A program made the translations under genes and the position numbers. 64,000 nt of DNA from Anaerobutyricum hallii (lineage in GTDB: Bacteria > Bacillota > Clostridia > Lachnospirales > Lachnospiraceae). Positions 8,579 to 16,415 of the stretch are shown here, one piece after another (within the stretch, counting starts at the first letter, position 1; each line of letters opens with the position of its first letter). Under the pieces are notes generated by a model. That model made no database searches, had not been told where the DNA came from, and was given only the letters and a program-made list of their open reading frames with translations. The stretch is from contig NZ_LT907978.1 in NCBI RefSeq assembly GCF_900209925.1, forward strand, positions 542,001 to 606,000. Reading direction: 5' to 3'.

Positions 8579-8670
8579 CTATAAAGAAGTAGCTGCAAAG
8601 AAGTAATAAAACAGCAACAGTGAAAAAGTAACAGTAAAAAAATAACAGCAAAGAAATAACAGGAGATCTT

Positions 8671-9831
8671 ATGTCAGAAGAATTAAAGAAAACTGACATA
8701 AAAAAGATTGCAGGAAGGGGATGTCTGGTGGTAGCGGGCATCCTGTTTCTGCTCTTTTTATGTCGATATAATCAGATAAAAAAAGAATCTTTATATGATA
8801 CAGAAGGAAGAACATTTGCTAAGGCAGAGGTAACGGATATTTTGCAGGATAATGAGACGAAAGATGGGATTTATATTGGCAGGCAGCTTGTAAAATTAAA
8901 AGTTACTTCGGGAAAATGGAAGGGAAAAACGATGGAAGCAGACAGTTCTTCTGCCTATCTGTATGGAGCACATTGCAAAAAAGGAAGCAGGGTAATTGCA
9001 CTAATCAGTGAGGCAAATGGTTCTTTTTCAGCTTCTGTCTACAGCGTGGACAGAGAGATGCAGGTGTATTTGATTATAGCCATTTTTCTACTGACATTAA
9101 TTATTATCGGAGGAAAGCAGGGACTTGCTTCTGTAATTGGACTTGCATTTACGGCGATATGTATTTTATTTTTATTTTTACCGATGATATATAAAGGACA
9201 TTCTCCGATTCTGGCAGCGGTGATTGTTGTTATCCTGACGACAATTGTAACGATGTATCTTGTAGGCGGGGCTTCAGGAAAGACAGCAGTAGCCATTGCC
9301 GGAACTGTTTTAGGAGTACTGATCTCTGCACTGTTTGCTTTGATATTTTGTAAAATGACAGATATAAGCGGGTATAATGTATCAGCGATCGAAAGCCTGA
9401 TCTATGTAAGAGATCAGACAGGAATAGAAGTAGGACAGCTTTTATTTGCAGGTATTCTTATTGCTTCTTTAGGTGCTGTCATGGATGTAGCAATGTCGAT
9501 CTCATCAACGATAGAAGAAATATCTTATCAAAATCCTGAACTGGGGATAAAAGGCTTATTTTTTTCTGGAATGCGTGTCGGAAAAGATATGATGGGAACG
9601 ATGTCAAATACATTAATTCTTGCCTTTGCAGGCGGTTCGATTAATACACTGGTATTTATCTATGCTTATAATTATGAATATTTGCAGATGATCAATATGT
9701 TTGATATCGGAATCGAAATCATTCAGGGAGTTGCTTCAAGTATGGGAGTCATCCTTACTGTACCGATCTGCTCATTTTTGTCAGCATGTATACAAGGAAA
9801 ACAAAAGAAAACCTTGACAAAAGAAAAATAG
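8671..9831 (+). CDS. YibE/F-like multi-spanning membrane protein
   Basis: 386 aa, ATG 8671 after CAGGAG. One N-terminal membrane segment (about 18-35) is followed by an outside domain of about 90 residues and then seven or so membrane helices (VYLIIAIFLLTLIIIGG onward). The pattern and the conserved stretch SLGAVMDVAMSISSTIEEI identify the YibE/F family. Its biochemical role is unknown. It lies 92 bp after the phosphatase; the spacer is made of decaying repeats of the AAAGAAGTAGC type, so co-transcription is possible. Confidence 0.8.
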   Translation: MSEELKKTDIKKIAGRGCLVVAGILFLLFLCRYNQIKKESLYDTEGRTFAKAEVTDILQDNETKDGIYIGRQLVKLKVTSGKWKGKTMEADSSSAYLYGAHCKKGSRVIALISEANGSFSASVYSVDREMQVYLIIAIFLLTLIIIGGKQGLASVIGLAFTAICILFLFLPMIYKGHSPILAAVIVVILTTIVTMYLVGGASGKTAVAIAGTVLGVLISALFALIFCKMTDISGYNVSAIESLIYVRDQTGIEVGQLLFAGILIASLGAVMDVAMSISSTIEEISYQNPELGIKGLFFSGMRVGKDMMGTMSNTLILAFAGGSINTLVFIYAYNYEYLQMINMFDIGIEIIQGVASSMGVILTVPICSFLSACIQGKQKKTLTKEK

Positions 9832-9880
9832 TAATATATTATGAACCCTAGTAAGGAAATGGAAATTGAGGAGCAATATT

Positions 9881-10006
9881 ATGATGATGATGTGTGTCAT
9901 GCCAATGAATTACATAACTTGTAGCTGTGAAGATTCACAGATGGATATGTCTTCTGTGAGGGAGACTGGCTTGCCTGCACATAATGATCAGAATGCGTGT
10001 TTATAG
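9881..10006 (+). CDS. possible 41-residue Met/Cys-rich small protein
   Basis: Frame beginning with four Met codons (MMMMCVMPMNYITCSCEDSQ) after GAGGAGC at 9868-9874, ending TAG at 10006. It has four Cys and no clear membrane helix. The good ribosome site supports translation; no family is recognised. It could be a chance frame upstream of the metNIQ leader. Confidence 0.35.
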   Translation: MMMMCVMPMNYITCSCEDSQMDMSSVRETGLPAHNDQNACL

Positions 10007-10108
10007 ATTTTCAGAAGATTTGTTTGAAAAGAGCTTGAGAAGGATGGATTACCAGAGCTCTTATTTCGGCAGAGATTATAATTTTCATGACACCAGAGAT
10101 GAGTTTCA

Positions 10109-10134
10109 AGCAGGTAGTGATACCTGCTTTTTTC
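10109..10134 (+). terminator. intrinsic terminator upstream of metN
   Basis: 8-bp stem AGCAGGTA/TACCTGCT with loop GTGA and a T-rich tail (TTTTTTCTTT). It is 85 bp before metN. It may end the small-protein transcript or be a leader attenuator; no S-box or T-box consensus is visible around it. Confidence 0.6.
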
Positions 10135-10218
10135 TTTCATACCAAAAAGAAACTTAATGGCAGGTAAATACCGACCGCAAGCTGAAACAATTTTCATAAA
10201 AACCAGGGAGGAAGAATA

Positions 10219-11259
10219 ATGGCAGAGATTGTAATAGAGAATCTCTATAAGTCTTTTGATACAAAAGATGGAACAGTAGAGGCTCTTAAAAATGTTAATT
10301 TAAGCATCGAGTCCGGAGATATTTACGGTATTATCGGTATGTCCGGCGCTGGAAAGAGTACATTAGTACGATGTATTAACTTTCTTGAAGTTCCGACAAA
10401 GGGACGGGTTCTTATTAATGGAAAGTCTTTAGGAGATTATACTTCAAGAGAACTTAGAAAGCAGAGAGAAGACATCGGAATGATTTTTCAGCATTTCAAC
10501 TTACTGATGCAGAAAAATGTTTTGGAAAATGTTTGTTTTCCGTTGTATATTCAGGGAAAGTCCAAGAAAGATGCTAAAAAGCGTGCAAAGGAGCTTTTGG
10601 ATATCGTTGGACTTGGGGATAGAACTGGAGCATTTCCGGCACAGTTGTCCGGTGGACAAAAGCAGAGAGTTGCGATTGCGAGAGCATTGGCATCTGATCC
10701 AAAGATTCTTCTTTGTGATGAGGCAACCAGCGCACTTGACCCACAGACAACATCTTCTATTTTAGCATTGTTAAAGGATATCAATGAACGTTTTAATATC
10801 ACGATCGTAATTATTACCCATCAGATGTCTGTTGTTCGTGAAATATGTTCTCATGTAGCGATTGTAAAAGGCGGCGAAGTAGCAGAACAGGGAACAGTAG
10901 AAGAGATTTTTACACATCCCAAGACTGCAGTTGCAAGAGAACTCCTTAAGAATGATGTTGGTGACGGAGAAGAAAAGAACAGAAAGACAACAAGTGGCAA
11001 GGAACTGATTCAGAGTGGAGAAAAGATTCGAATCGTCTTTTCCGAGAATTCAGCATTTGAGCCAGTCATTGCCAATCTGATTCTTAATTTTAATGAGCCG
11101 GTAAATATTTTAAAGGCAGATACAAAGAATGTCCGCGGTGTGGCAAAAGGAGAAATGATTCTTGAATTTGCGCCGGACTGTACAAAAAATAAAGAAATGA
11201 AACAGTATCTTTTAGACAGAGGATTAGATTTAGAGGAGGTGAATGAGAATGTGGACTAA
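10219..11259 (+). CDS. metN: methionine ABC transporter ATP-binding protein MetN
   Basis: 346 aa. Walker A GMSGAGKST (about 39-47), Q-loop IFQHFN, signature LSGGQKQRVAIARA, Walker B ILLCDEATSALD and H-loop IITHQM are all present. The C-terminal 80 residues (RIVFSENSAFEPVIANLIL onward) form the NIL ligand-binding domain, which marks the MetN subfamily and lets methionine inhibit transport. Start ATG 10219 after GGGAGGAAG. It overlaps metI. It powers uptake of D/L-methionine or related compounds. Confidence 0.95.
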   Translation: MAEIVIENLYKSFDTKDGTVEALKNVNLSIESGDIYGIIGMSGAGKSTLVRCINFLEVPTKGRVLINGKSLGDYTSRELRKQREDIGMIFQHFNLLMQKNVLENVCFPLYIQGKSKKDAKKRAKELLDIVGLGDRTGAFPAQLSGGQKQRVAIARALASDPKILLCDEATSALDPQTTSSILALLKDINERFNITIVIITHQMSVVREICSHVAIVKGGEVAEQGTVEEIFTHPKTAVARELLKNDVGDGEEKNRKTTSGKELIQSGEKIRIVFSENSAFEPVIANLILNFNEPVNILKADTKNVRGVAKGEMILEFAPDCTKNKEMKQYLLDRGLDLEEVNENVD

Positions 11260-11908
11260 AGAAATAACAGATATGATCGTCAGTGGTGTATGGGCAACAC
11301 TTTACATGACACTTGCTTCTACAATCTTAGGATATGTATTTGGACTTCCGATGGGTGTCCTTTTAGCAATCACAGATAAAGAAGGATTAACACCAAATGC
11401 AATCGTATATAAAATATTAGATGTCATCGCAAATATCGTTCGAAGTATCCCGTTCCTAATCCTTCTTATTTTGCTTATTCCATTTACAAAGCTGATCGTT
11501 GGACAAAGTTATGGTTCTACAGCAACTGTTGTACCACTTGTGATCGCAGCAATTCCATTTATTGCTCGAATGGTGGAATCTTCTATTAAAGAAGTAGATC
11601 CGGGTGTTATTGAGGCAGCTCGTTCTATGGGAGCAAGCAATATGCAGATCGTTATGAAGGTTCTCTTAGTAGAAGCCAGAACATCCTTACTTACCGGAGC
11701 AACAATCGCAATCGGAACAATTCTTGGTTATTCCGCAATGGCAGGTTGTGTCGGCGGTGGTGGACTCGGTGATATTGCCATCCGTTACGGATACTATCGT
11801 TATCAGACAAGTATTATGATCGTTACGGTTGTACTGCTTGTTGTACTTGTACAGATTTTCCAGAGTATTGGTATGTTCCTTGCAGCCAAACTTGATAAGA
11901 GAAAATAA
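11249..11908 (+). CDS. metI: methionine ABC transporter permease MetI
   Basis: 219 aa with five or so membrane helices and the EAA-type loop EAARSMGASNMQIVMKVLLVEA that contacts MetN. ATG 11249 (MWTKEITDM) lies 8 bases after AGGAGGT; the earlier in-frame ATG at 11243 is too close to it. It overlaps the metN end by 11 bases, so the two are translationally coupled. The length is typical for MetI. Confidence 0.95.
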   Translation: MWTKEITDMIVSGVWATLYMTLASTILGYVFGLPMGVLLAITDKEGLTPNAIVYKILDVIANIVRSIPFLILLILLIPFTKLIVGQSYGSTATVVPLVIAAIPFIARMVESSIKEVDPGVIEAARSMGASNMQIVMKVLLVEARTSLLTGATIAIGTILGYSAMAGCVGGGGLGDIAIRYGYYRYQTSIMIVTVVLLVVLVQIFQSIGMFLAAKLDKRK

Positions 11909-11950
11909 AATTCAGATCAATTTCAGATCAATTATAGTTATCAACTATTT

Positions 11951-12082
11951 GGAGTCAGCAAATTCAAGTCGAGCAGCCGCGAGACTTGGCGCGTGATTCT
12001 GGTCAGCGTAAGCTGACATATTCTTTACAGAATCACTGCGCATCCTCGCGGAGCGTTTATCTCAGTCGAAGATTGGACTCCC
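11951..12082. repeat. palindromic repeat type C, copy 1
   Basis: Nested hairpin: CCGCGAG/CTCGCGG outside, GCGCGTGATTCTG/CAGAATCACTGCGC in the middle, GTCAGC/GCTGAC inside, bounded by GGAGTC and GACTCC. A near-identical inverted copy is at 57043-57165. It lies between metI and metQ. Confidence 0.85.
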
Positions 12083-12148
12083 ACTGAGACAAATTTGCTG
12101 TCACTCACCACCTGAAAGAGGTAGGAGTCTTCTCGACTGAGATAAAAG
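12083..12148. repeat. short palindromic repeat type E, copy 1
   Basis: Contains CACCACCTGAAAGAGGT and TCTTCTCGACTGAGATA. The same unit occurs inverted at 15058-15115. It shares the TCGACT/CTGAGATA ends with type C, as if one frame carried two different cores. Confidence 0.75.
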
Positions 12149-12182
12149 ATTCTCTGAATAGTTAGAATAAATAAAAAATGCA

Positions 12183-12222
12183 CTCAGGAGTCTTCTTACA
12201 AATCATGCACAAAAGACTCCGA
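12183..12222 (+). promoter_or_regulatory. hairpin just upstream of metQ
   Basis: Arms GAGTCTT (12188-12194) and AAGACTC (12213-12219) around an 18-base loop, with extra CTC/GAG pairs outside. It is 30 bp before metQ. It may protect or separate the metQ message, which often needs more protein than metNI. Confidence 0.35.
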
Positions 12223-12254
12223 GAGCACATAAAAAAGAAAGAGAGGAAACAAAC

Positions 12255-13094
12255 ATGAAGAAATTTGGAGCATTTTTATTAGCAGGTGTACTTGCAATCG
12301 GAACATTAACCGGATGTGGAAGTACAGATAAGAAGGCAGAAGGTTCTACAGGAAGTACAGACAGCAAAGTCATTAAAGTTGCAGCTTCTGCAACTCCACA
12401 CGCAGAAATCTTAGAAGAAGCAAAACCGCTTCTCGAAAAAGAAGGATATGACTTAGAGGTAACTGTATTTGATGATTATGTACAGCCAAACGAAGTTGTA
12501 GACAGTGGAGATTTTGATGCAAACTACTTCCAGCATGCGCCTTACATGGAACAGTTCAATAAAGAAAAAGGAACAAAATTAGTAGATGCAGGCGATATTC
12601 ACTACGAGCCATTCGGAATCTATCCAGGAACAAAGAAAAGCCTTGATGAAATCGCAGATGGCGACGAAATCGCTGTACCAAACGATACAACAAACGAGGC
12701 AAGAGCATTACTTCTTCTTCAGGACAATGGTATTATCAAGTTAAAAGACGGTGCAGGACTCACAGCAACTGTAAATGACATCGCAGAAAATCCACACAAT
12801 ATTAAGATTGTTGAGTTAGAAGCTGCACAGGTAGCACGTGTAACAGGCGAGACAGCTTTCGTTGTATTAAATGGAAACTATGCCCTTCAGGCTGGATACT
12901 CTGTAAAAAAAGATGCCCTCGCTTATGAAGCAGCAGATTCAGAAGCAGCAAAAACTTATGTAAATATCATCGCAGTAAAAGATGGAAATCAGGACAACGA
13001 TGCGATCAAAGCATTAGTAAAAGTTCTTAAATCTGATGACATCAAGAAATTCATTGATGAAAAATACGATGGTGCAGTAATTGCATTTGAATAA
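12255..13094 (+). CDS. metQ: methionine-binding lipoprotein MetQ
   Basis: 279 aa. Lipoprotein signal with lipobox LTGC (Cys21), followed by a Gly/Ser/Lys linker and the NlpA/MetQ fold (KVAASATPHAEILEEAKPLL, YFQHAPYMEQFN, NDTTNEARALLLLQ). It captures methionine outside the membrane and hands it to MetI. A 346-bp gap filled with repeats separates it from metI, unusual for this operon. ATG 12255 follows GAGAGGAAA. A type A hairpin repeat starts 19 bp after its stop. Confidence 0.95.
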   Translation: MKKFGAFLLAGVLAIGTLTGCGSTDKKAEGSTGSTDSKVIKVAASATPHAEILEEAKPLLEKEGYDLEVTVFDDYVQPNEVVDSGDFDANYFQHAPYMEQFNKEKGTKLVDAGDIHYEPFGIYPGTKKSLDEIADGDEIAVPNDTTNEARALLLLQDNGIIKLKDGAGLTATVNDIAENPHNIKIVELEAAQVARVTGETAFVVLNGNYALQAGYSVKKDALAYEAADSEAAKTYVNIIAVKDGNQDNDAIKALVKVLKSDDIKKFIDEKYDGAVIAFE

Positions 13095-13112
13095 TAATTT
13101 GTAGATTTCGTA

Positions 13113-13237
13113 TAGACGAAAAAAGAAAAAATACCATATCCCATCTGCTCTGTAGTCGCTGTGTTTAAGATGCTTATCCGCATCTTAAACACGCTCCGAA
13201 GCCGCATCTGGGATATGGTATTTTTTCTTTTTTCTGA
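13113..13237. repeat. palindromic repeat type A, copy 1
   Basis: Outer arms run AAAAAATACCATATCCCA / TGGGATATGGTATTTTTT. The core has the hairpin GTGTTTAAGATG/CATCTTAAACAC. It begins 19 bp after the metQ stop and is flanked by AATTTGTAGATTTCG. Confidence 0.9.
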
Positions 13238-13254
13238 CTATTCCAAACCCACAG

Positions 13255-13690
13255 TTGGCTCCAGAAGGAAATTAGTATTTTTGTTTGAGAGAGAGGGGAA
13301 TGCTCAGAAGGCTATGGTTTTTATTTGGAATAAAAATTTCCAAAAGGGGATGTTTTCTCACTGAATTGTAGTAAATCTTCTAAAGAAAAAAGAATGGTTA
13401 TAAGTTAGATTTTTTTACTATAGTTTTCGTACAATTCAGCATAAAAATTTATTTCAGCGGCTATCTGGTTTTGATAACAAATAGCAAATTGGTAATTTTT
13501 GTTAGAAAGAGAAGGGATTCTCTAGAAGATTATGAGAGTTAACCAGAGAAAAAATTCTCTAGAAGGTTATGGATTCTCGGGAAATTAAAACCTAAGAGAT
13601 TGACACATTTCTTCTGGAAGTCTCCATCTGAATAAAAAGCGTAGACTTTTGGAGAAGCCCCATTCTCGCCAACTGTAGATTTAGAATAGC
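13255..13690. repeat. degenerate type D and G repeat material
   Basis: No gene. Fragments match the type D ends (ACAATTCAGC at 13431 and CAGCGGCTATCTGG) and the type G unit (TTATGAGAGTTAACCAGAG at 13528). The central D hairpin has been deleted. Stacked repeat debris between two type A copies. Confidence 0.65.
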
Positions 13691-13815
13691 CAGAAAAAAG
13701 AAAAAAATAATACATCCCAGATGCGGCTTCGGAGCGTGTTTAAGATGCGAACGAGCATCTTAAACACAGCGACTACAGAGCAGATGGGATGTATTATTTT
13801 TTTCTTTTTTCGTCT
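13691..13815. repeat. palindromic repeat type A, copy 2 (inverted)
   Basis: Arms AATAATACATCCCA / TGGGATGTATTATT differ from copy 1 at matching positions on both sides, so pairing is kept. It ends CGTCTACACGAAATCTACAA, only 26 bp from the right att site of the cotJC element, and is inside that element. Confidence 0.9.
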
Positions 13816-14038
13816 ACACGAAATCTACAAATTCGTATTTTGATGCTTCTGTACCTATATCTGTGAGGATGCCCATAACAGGACGGTAAGGCATGGCAAA
13901 TCGTTGGGAGAGATAACGCATCGCAGCTCCAGTCTCTCCATCAGGGCCCCCAAATTGCGAGATGATTGCCTTGGCCATGGCCGCATCAGTTCTTTTTATA
14001 TTAATTGGATACTCTAATCTTTTTTCATAATTCCACAT
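13814..14038 (-). pseudogene. cotJC: spore coat Mn-catalase CotJC, 5' part (residues 1-61) of an interrupted gene
   Basis: Starts ATG 14038, 4 bases after the cotJB stop, with GGAGGG overlapping the cotJB end. MWNYEKRLEYPINIK, then QFGGPDGETGAAMRYLSQRF and MPYRPVMGILTDIGT, are the canonical CotJC N-terminus. At the core AGGTAC the frame runs into the element and stops after EASKYEFVDFV. The rest of the gene is at 3314-3740. In B. subtilis CotJC is a coat component made in the mother cell and related to manganese catalases. Confidence 0.92.
13841..13856. other. right attachment site of the cotJC element
   Basis: Element arm TGATGCTTCT (13841-13850) followed by core GTACCT (13851-13856) and cotJC sequence ATATCTGTGAGG. 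It pairs with the site at 3735. The outer halves of both sites join to code ...LTDIGTEELN... without loss or gain of a base. Confidence 0.75.
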
Positions 14039-14042
14039 AAAC

Positions 14043-14408
14043 CTATCCCTCCATTTCCCATGGCCATGGTTTATTGGCCCATGCCCAGAATTCTGTGTCT
14101 TTTGGAACTGTATCAAGATTCAGAGGTGAGAAGCGGCTGCTATATTCTTTGATGGCCTGTTTTCTTGCATTTTTATAATATTCAAAATATTCTAAAGCTT
14201 CTTTGCTTTCGGGATGTGTATCAAGAAACATGGCACAGTCTAGTGCAGCAAAGCTTACAAGATCAATATAACGCTTGAGTTTTTTTTGCTCGGCGCAGCA
14301 GCTGCAGCCGTTGTTATAATTGCGGTTATGATTGGAATTAGAATTCATGTTTCGATTATAATTACAGTTTAAATTGCAGTTTTCAGAAGAATTTATATTT
14401 TGCATCAT
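14043..14408 (-). CDS. cotJB: spore coat protein CotJB
   Basis: 121 aa from ATG 14408 (MMQNINSSENCNLN), 8 bases after GGAGG; the GTG at 14417 abuts the ribosome site and is unlikely. The N-terminal 45 residues are an Asn-rich, Cys-containing tail. The CotJB core follows (LKRYIDLVSFAALDCAMFLD ... HPESKEALEYFEYY ... ARKQAIKEYSSRF ... FWAWANKPWPWE). The start overlaps the cotJA stop (ATGA). It is required with CotJA and CotJC for assembly into the inner coat in Bacillus. Confidence 0.93.
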   Translation of the reverse strand: MMQNINSSENCNLNCNYNRNMNSNSNHNRNYNNGCSCCAEQKKLKRYIDLVSFAALDCAMFLDTHPESKEALEYFEYYKNARKQAIKEYSSRFSPLNLDTVPKDTEFWAWANKPWPWEMEG

Positions 14409-14605
14409 TTTCGGCACCTCCTTCCAAGAAAAGCCAGATCAAGTTCCTGAAAGATTGTGCCAGCACATAATGCGTTTTCTGGTTTATATATATTCTGCCA
14501 TTTCTGCCATGGTACATAAGCCATAGCAAGAGGCAGGGAATCAAGTTTTACAGTTTCCTTTTCCTGTGTACATGAACAGGAAGAGTGATAAGAATTATCC
14601 ATCAT
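14405..14605 (-). CDS. cotJA: spore coat-associated protein CotJA
   Basis: 66 aa from ATG 14605, 8 bases after AAGGAG (14614-14619). Conserved features: LAMAYVPWQKWQNIY and ALCAGTIFQELDLAFLGRRC, typical of CotJA. The longer frame from 14635 starts before the ribosome site and is disfavoured. First gene of the cotJABC operon, which in Bacillus depends on the mother-cell factor SigE. Confidence 0.9.
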   Translation of the reverse strand: MMDNSYHSSCSCTQEKETVKLDSLPLAMAYVPWQKWQNIYKPENALCAGTIFQELDLAFLGRRCRK

Positions 14606-15018
14606 AAAAGCATCTCCTTGTTTTGTAAGATTCATAACTATTCAGAGTAATACAGATTCTAAACTATTATGGAATCTGTATTTAAATTTGTGGATGGATT
14701 TATTTTGAAAAGTTAGTCTGAACAGTTACTATAATTTATATATATGACAAGGAATAGAATGTGTCCGTAAGATATGCATTTCAGACTGTATACAAATTCA
14801 ATAAATAATATGTTATAAAAATACAAGAAATCCGGATTAGCAAATGTAATATTTTATGGATATTGTTATAAGAGTATCAGAAAGTGATTCAAAAGTTTGG
14901 AGAGTGTACAAATTGACAGAAATATGCGGGAGGGAGTATAATATAAAAATAACTGTTTTATTTCAGAATATGTTAGTTCCCCAAAATAACATATTAGAAA
15001 TCCCCAAAACAGTGAGAG
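14606..15018. promoter_or_regulatory. divergent control region between cotJA and the metal GTPase genes
   Basis: Holds an inverted repeat ACAGATTC/GAATCTGT at 14652-14659 and 14672-14679, about 50 bp before cotJA, perhaps an operator or leader hairpin. I could not place a convincing SigE promoter by eye. The 85-codon frame from 14856 lacks a ribosome site and is not called. Confidence 0.4.
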
Positions 15019-15057
15019 AGTCTTCCGGAGAATCTGTTTTTTCGGAAGACTTTTTTT
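15019..15057 (+). terminator. intrinsic terminator in the leader of the His-rich GTPase gene
   Basis: 9-bp perfect stem AGTCTTCCG (15019-15027) / CGGAAGACT (15043-15051) followed by seven T. It lies 160 bp before the GTPase start, with no clear gene ahead of it on this strand, so it may be part of an attenuated leader or end a small RNA. Confidence 0.65.
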
Positions 15058-15115
15058 ATCTCAGTCGAGAAGACTCCCACCTCTTTCAGGTGGTGAGTAA
15101 CAGCTCGACTTGAAT
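15058..15115. repeat. short palindromic repeat type E, copy 2
   Basis: Inverted relative to 12083-12148: ATCTCAGTCGAGAAGACTCC, CCACCTCTTTCAGGTGG and GCTCGACTTGAAT. The hairpin CCACCT/AGGTGG and the outer AGTCGAG/CTCGACT pair. Confidence 0.75.
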
Positions 15116-15215
15116 AAAAAGAAATTGCACACGCCTTGCATTTTTGTAATCTGAACTGTATAATATAAGATTGAATATAAATTGCTTTATTTTTTGTAGA
15201 GAAAGGAATGGAACA

Positions 15216-16337
15216 ATGACAAAGATAGATATTATTTCTGGTTTTCTTGGAGCCGGAAAAACAACTTTAATTAAAAAACTTATTGAAGAAGGACTGAAGG
15301 GTCAGAAGGTTGTTCTGATCGAGAACGAATTTGGTGAGATTGGTATTGACGGTGGATTTTTAAAAGAGTCTGGTATTCAGATTAATGAAATGAATTCCGG
15401 ATGTATTTGCTGTTCTTTAGTTGGTGATTTTAATACAGCTTTAAAAGATGTGTTAGAACAGTATACACCGGATCGTATTATCATCGAACCTTCAGGAGTT
15501 GGCAAGCTTTCTGATGTTATGAAAGCAGTACAAAAAGTTGTGGATGCAGAAGAGAATGTTGTATTAAACAGTCATATCACTGTTGCGGATGCGATGAGAG
15601 CGAAAATGTATCTGAAAAACTTTGGAGAATTTTATCGTAATCAGGTTGAGTTTGCCAGCGCAGTAATCTTAAGCCGTTCACAGAATGTAAAAGAAGATAA
15701 GTTAGAGAAGGCAGTAGCGCTTCTTCGTGATATTAATGGAAAATGTCCGATTGTGACAACTCCTTGGGAAGAGCTTAGTGGGGCACAGCTTCTTGAAGTA
15801 ATGGAAGGTGAGAATGATTTTGCTAAAGAATTGATGGAGGCAGCACAGGTTTGTCCTGAATGTGGACATCATCATGAACATGGTGAAGAATGTCACGAAC
15901 ATCATCACGACCACGATCATGAATGTCACGAGCATCATCACGACCATGATCATGAATGCCACGAGCATCATCACGACCACGACCATGAATGTCATGAACA
16001 TCATCATGACCATGACCATGATTGCTGTGGTCATGATCATCACCACCATCATGCGGATGAAGTATTTACAAGCTGGGGAAAAGAAACTCCGAAGAAGTAT
16101 ACAGAAGAAGGAATTCGAGCAATTCTTGATACATTATCTAAAGAAGACTCCAATGAGTATGGAATTATCTTAAGAGCAAAGGGTATTGTACCGGATGAAA
16201 ACGGTAAATGGATTCATTTTGATCTTGTACCAGGTGAAGATGAAGTACGTTACGGTTCAGCAGAATATACTGGACGAATTTGCGTTATTGGCTCAAAACT
16301 TAATGAAGACAAGCTGGCAGAGCTTTTTGGTTTATAA
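15216..16337 (+). CDS. COG0523 (CobW/YeiR-like) GTPase with His-rich metal-binding insert
   Basis: 373 aa from ATG 15216 (GAAAGGA 15201). G1 GFLGAGKTT (10-18), metal motif CICC (about 60-65), G3-like EPSGVG, and a C-terminal CobW_C domain (YGIILRAKGIVP). The G4 site reads SRSQNVKED instead of NKxD. Between the domains is a His/Cys/Asp/Glu-rich segment: ECPGHHHEHGEE-type start, then four exact 11-residue repeats ECHEHHHDHDH and HDCCGHDHHHHH. COG0523 proteins act as metal (Zn, Co, Ni, Fe) chaperones or insertases; the insert would store or sense metal. It is followed by a second GTPase gene 78 bp on. Confidence 0.88.
   Translation: MTKIDIISGFLGAGKTTLIKKLIEEGLKGQKVVLIENEFGEIGIDGGFLKESGIQINEMNSGCICCSLVGDFNTALKDVLEQYTPDRIIIEPSGVGKLSDVMKAVQKVVDAEENVVLNSHITVADAMRAKMYLKNFGEFYRNQVEFASAVILSRSQNVKEDKLEKAVALLRDINGKCPIVTTPWEELSGAQLLEVMEGENDFAKELMEAAQVCPECGHHHEHGEECHEHHHDHDHECHEHHHDHDHECHEHHHDHDHECHEHHHDHDHDCCGHDHHHHHADEVFTSWGKETPKKYTEEGIRAILDTLSKEDSNEYGIILRAKGIVPDENGKWIHFDLVPGEDEVRYGSAEYTGRICVIGSKLNEDKLAELFGL
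15888..16019 (+). repeat. four 33-bp tandem repeats coding ECHEHHHDHDH
   Basis: Four in-frame units; the protein repeat is perfect while the DNA differs at silent sites (CAC/CAT, GAC/GAT). This implies selection on the protein. The number of units could vary among strains by slippage. Confidence 0.9.
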
Positions 16338-16415
16338 AAATGTATCCTGGGAATTTTTGATAAAAACAGGGACGAAAGATTTTAAGAATACACAAAAGCC
16401 CACAGGAGGAGATGT

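Larger units (their letters stand above)
3735..13856. mobile_element. cotJC-intervening element (skin-like), about 10.1 kb
   Basis: The boundaries are the 6-bp direct repeat GTACCT at 3735-3740 and 13851-13856, both inside cotJC sequence. The inner flanks are inverted repeats: ACAGAAGCATCA (3741-3752) and TGATGCTTCT (13841-13850). On the joined circle they would give a 28-bp palindrome with centre CC, like a serine-integrase attP. The first gene inside is a serine recombinase next to the left end. Cargo: AAA/PD-DEXK protein, secreted phosphatase, YibE/F, metNIQ, plus interspersed hairpin repeats. Similar elements interrupt sigK, spsM, spoVFB and gerE in other sporulators and are cut out in the mother cell. 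Excision here is inferred, not shown. Confidence 0.82.

Noticed and set aside
10007-10218. SAM riboswitch or T-box expected ahead of metNIQ
   Set aside because: A hairpin and terminator exist, but no S-box core (CTTATC...AGAG...GGA...GGCCC) or T-box AGGGTGG sequence could be found by eye.
13113-13237. Type A repeats as tRNA, rRNA fragments or ordinary terminators
   Set aside because: No cloverleaf or rRNA motif; arms are far longer than terminators and lack a terminal T run on one defined strand.
14856-15113. 85-codon frame upstream of the His-rich GTPase
   Set aside because: No ribosome site, crosses an intrinsic terminator and a type E repeat, and has no recognisable protein pattern.
15888-16019. 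CRISPR-like array
   Set aside because: The 33-bp units are contiguous, have no spacers, and are in-frame codon repeats.
15702-16173. Long Met/His-poor frames antisense or shifted to the His-rich repeats
   Set aside because: They are shadows of the CAT/CAC/GAC codon runs and have no ribosome site.
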